From Candidatus Thiosymbion ectosymbiont of Catanema sp. Cochon2018 (GTDB taxonomy: Bacteria; Pseudomonadota; Gammaproteobacteria; Chromatiales; Chromatiaceae): a stretch of 64,000 nucleotides of DNA. Shown here one piece after another: positions 17,666 through 24,731 of the stretch. The position numbers and the translations under genes are program-made. The notes under the pieces are model-generated. The model was not told the DNA's origin, ran no database searches, and saw only the letters and a program-made list of their open reading frames with translations. Position 1 is the stretch's first letter; the number at the start of each line of letters is the position of its first letter. The stretch spans positions 124,001 to 188,000 of the forward strand of contig WYCW01000005.1 in the NCBI GenBank assembly GCA_011392765.1, in the 5' to 3' direction.

Positions 17666-18715
17666 ATGTATCACAGTATCCAAAATAGGAAAATTCGCAT
17701 CGGTATCGTCGGTTGCGGCCGTATTTCGAAAAACCATTTCGGTTCCCTGGAAAAACATGCTGATAACATGGAACTCGTTGCCATTTGCGATAACACTGCC
17801 GGCACTTTGGAAAGCCATACCGAAAAATACCAAGTTCCGGGTTACGGTAGCATGGAGCAGATGCTCAATAACGAGCAATTGGACTTGGTTGCGCTTTGCA
17901 CGCCCAGCGGCACTCATCCCGATCAGGCTGTGCGGGCGGCAAGCCATGGCGTTCATGTGATGACCGAAAAACCCATGGCCACACGTTGGCTGGATGGGCG
18001 GCGAATGGTCAAGGCCTGTGATGAAGCTGGTGTTCGACTCTTTGTTATCAAGCAAAACCGGCGCAATACCACGCTCCAACTTCTCAAACGTGCTATCGAC
18101 GAAAAGCGCTTCGGTCGTATCCACATGGTCCATCTAAACGTTTTCTGGACCCGGCCGCAAGAGTATTACGACCAGGCAGCATGGCGTGGTACCTGGGAAT
18201 TCGATGGTGGCGCTTTCATGAACCAGGCAAGTCACTATGTGGATTTGCTGGATTGGCTAATCGGCCCGATCGACAGGGTTCAGGCCATGATGAGCACGAC
18301 ACGTGATATTGAGGTGGAAGACGCCGGTGTACTAAATATCCAATGGCGCAATGGCGCCTTGGGTTCTATGAGCGTCACCATGCTGACCTACCCGAAGAAT
18401 CTGGAAGGCTCTATTACCATCCTGGGCGAAAAAGGCACTGTGCGAGTGGGTGGCGTTGCCGTTAACGATATCCAACTTTGGCAATTCGACGAACCCCGCG
18501 ACTATGATGCGCAGGTCCAGGCCGCGAATTACGAAACCACGTCGGTCTACGGTTTCGGTCATCCTCTCTACTATAAGAATGTCATTGATGTGTTGCGTGG
18601 GGAGGCAGAACCCGAGACCGACGGGCGTGAAGGTCTGAAATCGTTGGAGTTGCTGATTGCTGCCTATCTTTCGGCGCGGGATGGCAAGACCGTTTCTCTA
18701 CCATTGGAATATTGA
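17666..18715 (+). CDS. wbpB: Gfo/Idh/MocA oxidoreductase, WbpB/WlbA-like UDP-GlcNAcA 3-dehydrogenase
   Basis: Likely oxidises C3 of UDP-GlcNAcA to the 3-keto sugar in the pathway to 2,3-diacetamido uronic acids. It has the N-terminal Rossmann motif IRIGIVGCGRISKNHFGS, ALCTPSGTHPD, and VHVMTEKPMA with the Lys of the family's EKP motif. The C-terminal part contains GGAFMNQASHYVDLLDWLIG. 349 residues, normal length. The nearby hexapeptide acetyltransferase (19799) and aminotransferase remnant (20505) are the WbpD and WbpE partners, which supports the assignment. It follows the epimerase remnant by 11 bases. Confidence 0.8.
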   Translation: MYHSIQNRKIRIGIVGCGRISKNHFGSLEKHADNMELVAICDNTAGTLESHTEKYQVPGYGSMEQMLNNEQLDLVALCTPSGTHPDQAVRAASHGVHVMTEKPMATRWLDGRRMVKACDEAGVRLFVIKQNRRNTTLQLLKRAIDEKRFGRIHMVHLNVFWTRPQEYYDQAAWRGTWEFDGGAFMNQASHYVDLLDWLIGPIDRVQAMMSTTRDIEVEDAGVLNIQWRNGALGSMSVTMLTYPKNLEGSITILGEKGTVRVGGVAVNDIQLWQFDEPRDYDAQVQAANYETTSVYGFGHPLYYKNVIDVLRGEAEPETDGREGLKSLELLIAAYLSARDGKTVSLPLEY

Positions 18716-18721
18716 GGAAAG

Positions 18722-19786
18722 ATGCGTGTCGGCATTATCGGAGGTGGCATCAATGGCCTCTGTTGTGCTTGGGTTTGCGCTCAAGCCGGACATAAGGTAC
18801 ATTTATATGAGCGTGGCAAACTGGCGAACGAAACCAGCCGGGCCTCCTCAAAATTGCTCCATGGCGGCCTTCGTTATCTCGAACAGTATGAGTTTCGGCT
18901 GGTGCGGGAAGCCCTGAGGGAGCGGGATGCCTGGCTCGAGCGAGTTCCCGAATTGACCGAAACACTACGTTTGGTGATACCCATCTACCGGCGCGCCCGT
19001 CGTGGCCGATGGTTGATTGGCTCAGGCCTGTTTCTATATGATCGACTCGCTGGCAAAAGCATCTTACCTTCCGCACGCTGGATAGGGTCGGAGGAGCTGA
19101 TGCAGCGTGACCCCCATCTACTTAGCGAAGGTTTGATAGGGGGCTATGAATATTCCGATGGCCAAATGGATGACCATCAGTTAGCCCTTTGGGTGGCGGA
19201 GCAGGCGCGGCAGTTGGGAGCGAGCCTGTACGAACAAATGGAAGTATCCAAACTGGATGCCAATGGTACGATTCAAGCGGGATCCTATCGTATGGAATAT
19301 GACCGCTTGATCAATGTAACCGGTCCTTGGGCTACCGCTTTGTTGGAAAAGAGTGGTCTCTCAACCGACTACAAACTGGATACGGTACGCGGTAGCCACT
19401 TGTTGCTCCGTCGGGAATGTCCACAGGCCTATTTGCTGGAAATACCCGATGAGAGACGGATCTTCTTCGTACTGCCGTGGCAGGGTAGTACCTTGACCGG
19501 AACTACGGAGGTTAGACAGCGGCTAACTGATCCCATCACTGTCTCTATAGAAGAAGAGCATTACCTGTTAAGGGCCTATGGCCACTACTTTCCCAAGCAA
19601 AATGGGGCAGAGCTTGTTACCGAACGCTATGCTGGGTTGCGGCCCTTGCTCTATTCAGCAAGTGATCCAGGTAAAGCGACACGAGAATATGCCATAGAAC
19701 GCAAGGGCAAGTTGATAAACGTTTTCGGCGGCAAATGGACAACGGCCCATGCCCTCGCTCGGAAAGTTGCCAATCAGATCCAATAA
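18722..19786 (+). CDS. FAD-dependent oxidoreductase, glycerol-3-phosphate dehydrogenase-like
   Basis: 354 residues, cytosolic or membrane-peripheral. The N-terminal FAD motif MRVGIIGGGINGLCCAWVCA is followed by ETSRASSKLLHGGLRYLEQ, very close to GlpD/GlpA. The C-terminus has GLRPLLY and IERKGKLINVFGGKWTTAHALA, also GlpD-like. It lacks the long C-terminal cap domain of GlpD (about 500 residues). Position between wbpB and wbpD suggests a redox step in making a sugar or glycerol-phosphate substituent, but the substrate cannot be named. It starts 7 bases after wbpB (GAGGAAAG ahead of ATG). Confidence 0.75.
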   Translation: MRVGIIGGGINGLCCAWVCAQAGHKVHLYERGKLANETSRASSKLLHGGLRYLEQYEFRLVREALRERDAWLERVPELTETLRLVIPIYRRARRGRWLIGSGLFLYDRLAGKSILPSARWIGSEELMQRDPHLLSEGLIGGYEYSDGQMDDHQLALWVAEQARQLGASLYEQMEVSKLDANGTIQAGSYRMEYDRLINVTGPWATALLEKSGLSTDYKLDTVRGSHLLLRRECPQAYLLEIPDERRIFFVLPWQGSTLTGTTEVRQRLTDPITVSIEEEHYLLRAYGHYFPKQNGAELVTERYAGLRPLLYSASDPGKATREYAIERKGKLINVFGGKWTTAHALARKVANQIQ

Positions 19787-19798
19787 CTAAAAAATAGT

Positions 19799-20395
19799 AT
19801 GAACAAGGTGTTTATTCATCAAACAGCCATCGTGGACGAAGGCGCTCAAATCGGAGAAGGCTCCCGTATTTGGCATTGGGTCCACATCTGTGGTGGTGCC
19901 AAGATCGGCAAAGGCGTGTCCCTCGGCCAGAACGTCTTTGTCGGCAACAAGGTCGTCATCGGCGATCAGAGCAAGATTCAAAACAACGTCTCGGTTTACG
20001 ATAACGTAACTCTTGAAGAGGGCGTCTTCTGTGCCCCCAGCATGGTGTTCACCAACGTCTATAACCCACGTTCACTGATCGAAAGGAAGAGTGAATACCA
20101 AGGTACCCTGGTGAAAAAAGGTGCTACCCTAGGTGCGAATTGCACCATTGTGTGCGGTATTACCATCGGTGAATATGCCTTCATAGGAGCAGGTGCCGTG
20201 GTGAATAGAGACGTCAAACCATTTGCCCTTATGGTTGGTGTGCCCGCCAAGCAAATCGGCTGGATGAGCGAATACGGAGAACAGATCGACCTGCCACTCG
20301 AAGGCGAGGGTGCATACATATGCCCACACACGGGAAGCCAATATCGGCTTGAGCAGGGCCAGCTCACAAAAAAGGGAGAGTCGCATGCAAGTTGA
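19799..20395 (+). CDS. wbpD: Hexapeptide-repeat N-acetyltransferase, WbpD-like
   Basis: Left-handed beta-helix acetyltransferase of 198 residues with hexapeptide repeats from about 10 to 150 ([59 protein letters not shown]). It matches WbpD, which acetylates the 3-amino group of UDP-GlcNAc3NA using acetyl-CoA. A C-terminal extension ([19 protein letters not shown]) is typical of WbpD-type proteins. Its end overlaps the start of a decayed antitoxin-like frame. Confidence 0.87.
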   Translation: MNKVFIHQTAIVDEGAQIGEGSRIWHWVHICGGAKIGKGVSLGQNVFVGNKVVIGDQSKIQNNVSVYDNVTLEEGVFCAPSMVFTNVYNPRSLIERKSEYQGTLVKKGATLGANCTIVCGITIGEYAFIGAGAVVNRDVKPFALMVGVPAKQIGWMSEYGEQIDLPLEGEGAYICPHTGSQYRLEQGQLTKKGESHAS

Positions 20396-20496
20396 AGCCA
20401 TCTACGATCACGGAAAGCTTGAATTCGTCGCTTCCGCTACGGTTGAAACATGAGTATCTTCGTTTGATGGTCGATGTGTCCAATATAGCAAGCTGA
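20385..20496 (+). pseudogene. Frameshifted DUF104-like antitoxin remnant
   Basis: ATG 20385 reads [17 protein letters not shown] and stops at 20451-20453. A one-base shift from about 20437 reads LRLKHEYLRLMVDVSNIAS to TGA 20494-20496. Together these resemble the N-terminal half of DUF104-type antitoxins (short proteins beginning with QVEAIYxHG). No toxin partner is present. Identification rests on the motif only. Confidence 0.5.
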
Positions 20497-20504
20497 TCAC
20501 TGAA

Positions 20505-20825
20505 AACTGTCCATGGATCACCCCACCTCATGTCGAGGCGGAAAATACCAGTATTTTCGCCCAATATACCATTCAGATCGATAGTAGAGACGGAGTAAAC
20601 AAGTATTTGAACGAACGGGGCATCCCTACTGCCGTTCACTATCCCGTGCCATTACATAGGCAACCCGCTTTTGTTGATTATGGTTACAAAGAGGGCGACT
20701 TCCCTATTGCGGAAGGGGTGGCCAAAAGGGTGGTGAGTTTGCCTATGGGACCAGCTATCGATCCAATCAGCCAGGACAAGGTTTACGAAACACTTAGGCA
20801 TGCGTTGGAGCAATTCTGTGAATAA
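20505..20825 (+). pseudogene. wbpE: C-terminal remnant of a WbpE-like aminotransferase
   Basis: About 106 residues matching the last third of DegT/DnrJ/EryC1/StrS enzymes: FAQYTIQI, YLNERGIPTAVHYPVPLHRQ, GDFPIAEGVAKRVVSLPMGP. The PLP-binding Lys and the N-terminal two thirds are missing. WbpE would add the 3-amino group between the WbpB and WbpD steps, so its loss breaks the branch unless another aminotransferase (such as 23058-24227) stands in. Ends at TAA 20823-20825, overlapping the next gene. Confidence 0.85.
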
Positions 20826-22032
20826 TCCGGATTTCCTGATCATTGGAGCTGGAGTAGTTGGTTTGGCAATTGCCAGGGAACTCAAGTTGCGTGAACCCTT
20901 AAGAAAAGTGATCGTGTTGGAAAAGGAGCCGGTTTTTGGTAAGCACTCCAGTGGCCGAAACAGTGGTGTACTCCATAGTGGTATCTATTATCCGCCGCAA
21001 TCGATTAAGGCCCAGGTCTGTAGCCAAGGTGCGAAGGAAATGGCTGCCTATTGTGAACAACACGGCCTACCCTTTGATCGTCGCGGCAAGGTGCTAGTGG
21101 CGACCCGGGAAGAAGATGGTCCTCAGATTGACCTGTTGGCTGAGCGCGCGCAGGCCAATGGGGTGACGGCGGAAAAGTTGGATGAACAAGCATTGAAAGA
21201 GTGTGAGCCTGAAGCCAGGTCTGCAACATCCAGTGCACTCTGGGTCCCTTCCACGGCGGTCGCTAGCCCATCCGCGGTAATGGAATCCCTGGCACATGAA
21301 ACCGTTCGGCTTGGTGTCGAGTTACGCTGTAATGCAAATATCCTGGCCATCGATGCTGGAACGCGTACCGCGAAATTGAATACGGGTGATCGAATAAGCT
21401 ACGGACATGCCATCAACACAGCGGGTCTTCATGCCGATACCGTTGCCCATAGCTTCGGTGTTGGTAGGCGATATACACTGTTACCCTTCAAAGGGCTGTA
21501 TTGGAAGTTGGGCCCCCATGCCGGGCTGGATATTCGTCATTTGATCTACCCGGTGCCCGATTTGCGAGTGCCCTTCTTGGGCGTGCATACCACGACAACC
21601 ACGGATGGCAGCGTTTATCTGGGGCCAACCGCAGTGCCAGCGTTTGGTAGAGAGAATTACCAAGGAATGCAAGGTGTTACGCCATACGAAGCCTTCCGTA
21701 TTTCGGTCTTGCTGATGCGACAGTTTCTTGTGGACAGTGACGGCTTTCGTCGATTGGCTTGGCAAGAAGGGCGACGCTATTTCAAACGCTGGTTTGCTCA
21801 GGCAGCGCAAGCCATACTTCCACGACTGAAGCCAGCACACCTACTGCCTTCGGACAAAGTGGGTATTCGAGCCCAAATGTTGGATAGAATAATGGGCCGT
21901 TTGGTGACCGATTTTCTCATCGAACGCGGTCCTCACTCTACCCATGTGCTGAATGCAATCTCACCGGCATGGACTAGCGCCTTTCCTTTTGCGCGGTTTG
22001 TGTTGGATCGGTATGTAGAAGAAGGGTTTTAG
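20818..22032 (+). CDS. FAD-dependent oxidoreductase, L-2-hydroxyglutarate oxidase (LhgO) family
   Basis: GTG 20818 with GGAG at 20807-20810 is preferred to ATG 20800; 404 residues. FAD motif FLIIGAGVVGLAIARELK, then KHSSGRNSGVLHSGIYYPP, HAINTAGLHAD, LPFKGLYW and VPFLGVHTTTTTDGSVYLGP are hallmarks of LhgO/YgaF. The family oxidises L-2-hydroxyglutarate, but in polysaccharide loci related enzymes may act on other 2-hydroxy acids. The C-terminal half contains DGFRRLAWQEGRRYFKRW, not usual for E. coli LhgO by memory. Its start overlaps the end of the wbpE remnant. Confidence 0.75.
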   Translation: MNNPDFLIIGAGVVGLAIARELKLREPLRKVIVLEKEPVFGKHSSGRNSGVLHSGIYYPPQSIKAQVCSQGAKEMAAYCEQHGLPFDRRGKVLVATREEDGPQIDLLAERAQANGVTAEKLDEQALKECEPEARSATSSALWVPSTAVASPSAVMESLAHETVRLGVELRCNANILAIDAGTRTAKLNTGDRISYGHAINTAGLHADTVAHSFGVGRRYTLLPFKGLYWKLGPHAGLDIRHLIYPVPDLRVPFLGVHTTTTTDGSVYLGPTAVPAFGRENYQGMQGVTPYEAFRISVLLMRQFLVDSDGFRRLAWQEGRRYFKRWFAQAAQAILPRLKPAHLLPSDKVGIRAQMLDRIMGRLVTDFLIERGPHSTHVLNAISPAWTSAFPFARFVLDRYVEEGF

Positions 22033-22059
22033 GTTTTAAAGTAAAGTAGGGTATGGCAT

Positions 22060-23058
22060 ATGGATCTCACAGGTAAAAAGCTCGTACTCGTTGGTGGTGC
22101 TGGGCTTATTGGTTCACATACGGTTGATCACCTCATTGAAGAGGATGTCAAAGAGATACTTATTTACGATAACTTCGTGCGTGGTAGCGTAGAAAACCTG
22201 CATGATGCACTCAAGGATCCTCGGGTACGGATCTACGATATCGGTGGTGACATTATGCAGACCGATATCTTGCAGTCTGCGTTTGAGGGGGCCGATGGCG
22301 TCTTTCACTTTGCTGCCCTCTGGTTGCTCCAGTGTCACGACTATCCCCGCAGCGCCTTCGACGTAAATGTACGCGGCACCTTCAACGTCATGGAAGGCTG
22401 CGTGGCCAAGGGTGTGAAGCGGCTTGTCTCTTCATCCTCTGCATCCGTATACGGCGACGCGATACGAGAGCCCATGGATGAGGAGCACCCCTTCAACAAC
22501 AAGAATTTCTATGGCGCCACCAAGATTGCCGGAGAGGCCATGTTGCGCGCATTCCACCACCGCTACGGGCTGGATTATGTTGGATTGCGCTACATGAATG
22601 TCTACGGCCCACGCCAGGATTATCATGGTGCCTATATTGCCGTCATCATGAGGATGCTGGATGCCATCGACAGGGGAGAGAGTCCCACCATTATGGGCGA
22701 TGGTTCTGAGGCATTTGACTTCGTTGCGGTAGAGGATTGCGGCTTAGCCAATGTCTGTGCCATGAAAGCGGATGCGACCGATCAAAATTATAATGTGGGA
22801 ACCGGTGTTAGGACATCTCTCAAAGAGCTGGCCGTGATGCTGCTGGAGCTGACCGGTTGTGATAAACCCATCAACTACGCACCGCGCAGCCAGGCAACAC
22901 TGGTCAAGAACCGCATTGGCGACCCCAAAAAGGCTAGTGAAGAGATCGGTTTTACCGCAACCATCGATTTACGTGAGGGACTCAAGCGTCTTATCGAGTG
23001 GCGAGCCAGTCACATTGCGGAAGTTGAACGTCGCCGTCGCGAAGTGGGTTTGGCCTGA
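22060..23058 (+). CDS. NAD-dependent epimerase/dehydratase (extended SDR)
   Basis: 332 residues, cytosolic sugar-nucleotide enzyme. NAD motif VLVGGAGLIGSHTVDHL, DNFVRGSVENLHDAL, SSSASVYGDAIREPMDEEHP, and the catalytic pair in NFYGATKIAGE (Tyr and Lys). The substrate is not clear: it could be a 4-epimerase or 4,6-dehydratase type. It overlaps the following aminotransferase by one base (TGATG), so the two probably act in sequence to make an aminated sugar. Confidence 0.85.
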   Translation: MDLTGKKLVLVGGAGLIGSHTVDHLIEEDVKEILIYDNFVRGSVENLHDALKDPRVRIYDIGGDIMQTDILQSAFEGADGVFHFAALWLLQCHDYPRSAFDVNVRGTFNVMEGCVAKGVKRLVSSSSASVYGDAIREPMDEEHPFNNKNFYGATKIAGEAMLRAFHHRYGLDYVGLRYMNVYGPRQDYHGAYIAVIMRMLDAIDRGESPTIMGDGSEAFDFVAVEDCGLANVCAMKADATDQNYNVGTGVRTSLKELAVMLLELTGCDKPINYAPRSQATLVKNRIGDPKKASEEIGFTATIDLREGLKRLIEWRASHIAEVERRRREVGLA

Positions 23059-24227
23059 TGGAAAAACGCACCATTCAGATTGCTCTACCAGTCACGGGTG
23101 AGGAGGAGTGGCAGGCGGTTAAAGAGCCAATTATGTCCGGTTGGTTGACCCAAGGCCCCAAGGTGAGCGAATTTGAGAAGAAATTTGCCCAACGGCATGA
23201 TGCCAAGCACGCCCTGGCCGTCACATCCTGTACCACGGGACTGCATCTGACCCTTGCTGCAATCGGTGTTGGCCCTGGAGACGAGGTGATCGTTCCCGCT
23301 TTTACCTGGATCGCGACAGCCAATGTCATACTCTATTGCGGCGCCACGCCGGTATTTGTCGATGTTCGGCGTGACACCTATAACATGGATCCGGCACAGG
23401 TCGCAGCAAAGGTAACGGACAAAACCAAGGCCATTATCCCGGTTCACCTGTTTGGTCTGTGTGCCGATATTGATGCCATCAGAGAAGCGATACCCGTGCG
23501 GGTCAAGATCATCGAAGATGCAGCCTGTGCCGCCGGCGCCAATTACAAAGGCCAGTGGGCCGGTACGCTGGGTGACGCGGCTTCATTTTCATTCCATCCA
23601 CGCAAATCCGTAACTACGGGTGAGGGTGGCATGGTAATGACCAATGATGATGAATTGGCCGAACGCATGAACCAGATGCGCAATCACGGTGCTACCATAT
23701 CGGAAGAGCAGCGTCACCATGGTCCCAAGCCCTATATCCTTCCGGATTTCAATTTGTTGGGCTTTAATTACCGTATGACCGATCTGCAGGGGGCCGTGGG
23801 AACCGTCCAGCTTTCCAAACTCGACGCCTTCATCGACGAGCGAGCCAAATGGGCTCAATGGTATCGGGAGCAGTTGGCGGATATTGAATGGCTACATCTG
23901 CCCCAAGAGCCGGAGAATGGCCGCCATGGCTGGCAATCATTCGTCACCTACGTCGACCCGGAAAAAGCCCCAATGCCCAGAAACGACATCATGGAAGCGT
24001 TACAGGATAAAGGCATCTCCACCCGCCCAGGGACCCACGCAGTCCACATGTTGAACCTTTACAAGGAAAAATACGGCATCAAGCCTGACGACTATCCCGG
24101 CGCAAGAGATTGCGACCAAAACACCATGGCCATCCCGCTGCACAACCGCATGACCGAAGAAGATTACCGGTACGTGGGGGAAAGGCTGAAAGGCGTAGGG
24201 CGTAGGGCGTTGAGCCTTAAGCCTTAA
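23058..24227 (+). CDS. DegT/DnrJ/EryC1/StrS-type PLP aminotransferase
   Basis: Transfers an amino group to a nucleotide-linked keto sugar. 389 residues. PWLTQGPKV-type start (SGWLTQGPKVSEFEKKFA), GDEVIVPAFTWIATANVI, PVHLFGLCADID, IEDAACAAGA, and the PLP-binding Lys in SFSFHPRKSVTTGEGGM. The C-terminal residues after RYVGERLKG (VGRRALSLKP) are encoded by the start of a heptad repeat array and are probably an addition to the normal end. It starts within the stop of the epimerase. Confidence 0.9.
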   Translation: MEKRTIQIALPVTGEEEWQAVKEPIMSGWLTQGPKVSEFEKKFAQRHDAKHALAVTSCTTGLHLTLAAIGVGPGDEVIVPAFTWIATANVILYCGATPVFVDVRRDTYNMDPAQVAAKVTDKTKAIIPVHLFGLCADIDAIREAIPVRVKIIEDAACAAGANYKGQWAGTLGDAASFSFHPRKSVTTGEGGMVMTNDDELAERMNQMRNHGATISEEQRHHGPKPYILPDFNLLGFNYRMTDLQGAVGTVQLSKLDAFIDERAKWAQWYREQLADIEWLHLPQEPENGRHGWQSFVTYVDPEKAPMPRNDIMEALQDKGISTRPGTHAVHMLNLYKEKYGIKPDDYPGARDCDQNTMAIPLHNRMTEEDYRYVGERLKGVGRRALSLKP

Positions 24228-24250
24228 GCCATACGCCATAAGCCTTATAC
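24187..24250. repeat. Heptad repeat array, left of the S23-like gene
   Basis: Starts as (AGGGCGT)n and switches to TAAGCCT/TAAGCCA/TACGCCA units. It runs through the last ten codons and stop of the aminotransferase gene. The same unit in both orientations makes the array partly self-complementary and complementary to the array at 24608-24728. Confidence 0.85.
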
Positions 24251-24259
24251 TTTTTTTCC

Positions 24260-24613
24260 ATGTCCAATTTCAGAGAACTAAAAGTCTGGCAAAAGTCAAA
24301 GGACCTAGCAGTGGAAATCTACCGCCTGACAGCCCATGGCAATTTCAACAAAGACTACGGCTTAAAAGACCAAATCTGTCGCGCAGCCGTCAGCATACCC
24401 AGTAACATAGCCGAAGGTGACGAACTAGACACCGACAACCAGTCGATAAAACACTTCTACATCGCCAAAGGATCAGCTGCAGAAGTGCTAACCCAAGCTA
24501 TAATCGCCCATGAAATCAGCTACATAAGCCAACAACAACGCAACCACATAGAACAAGAATGCAAATCAATAGCCGGAATGCTAACCAGACTAATACAAGC
24601 GAGGAGGGGGTAG
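24260..24613 (+). CDS. Four-helix-bundle protein (S23/IVP family)
   Basis: 117 residues, all helical. It begins FRELKVWQKSKDLAVEIYRL and contains KDQICRAAVSIPSNIAEGDE, the signature of proteins encoded in 23S rRNA intervening sequences and of Avd-like four-helix bundles. No rRNA or retroelement is nearby. Biochemical function in this setting is unknown; the family binds nucleic acid in the Avd case. Heptad arrays lie on both sides within a few bases, so gene plus arrays look like one inserted cassette in the sugar operon. Codon use is AT-richer than both neighbours. Confidence 0.85.
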   Translation: MSNFRELKVWQKSKDLAVEIYRLTAHGNFNKDYGLKDQICRAAVSIPSNIAEGDELDTDNQSIKHFYIAKGSAAEVLTQAIIAHEISYISQQQRNHIEQECKSIAGMLTRLIQARRG

Positions 24614-24728
24614 GGCATAGGCTTATGGCATAAGGAACAAAGCAGCGAAAGTCGCCTCCTTAAGCCTTACGCCCTACGCCCTACGCCCTACGCCCTACGC
24701 CCTACGCCATATACCCTAAGCCTTTATC
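24608..24728. repeat. Heptad repeat array, right of the S23-like gene
   Basis: GGTAGGGCATAGGCTTATGG, a short spacer, then TAAGCCT followed by five TACGCCC units, TACGCCA, TATACCC and TAAGCCT. The first part is the inverted counterpart of CCATAAGCC in the left array. The array ends a few bases before the asnB start codon and leaves no obvious ribosome binding site for it. Confidence 0.88.
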
Positions 24729-24731
24729 ACC

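Noticed and set aside
24660-24728. CRISPR-like array
   Set aside because: Units are 7-base tandem heptads without spacers, and there are no cas genes.
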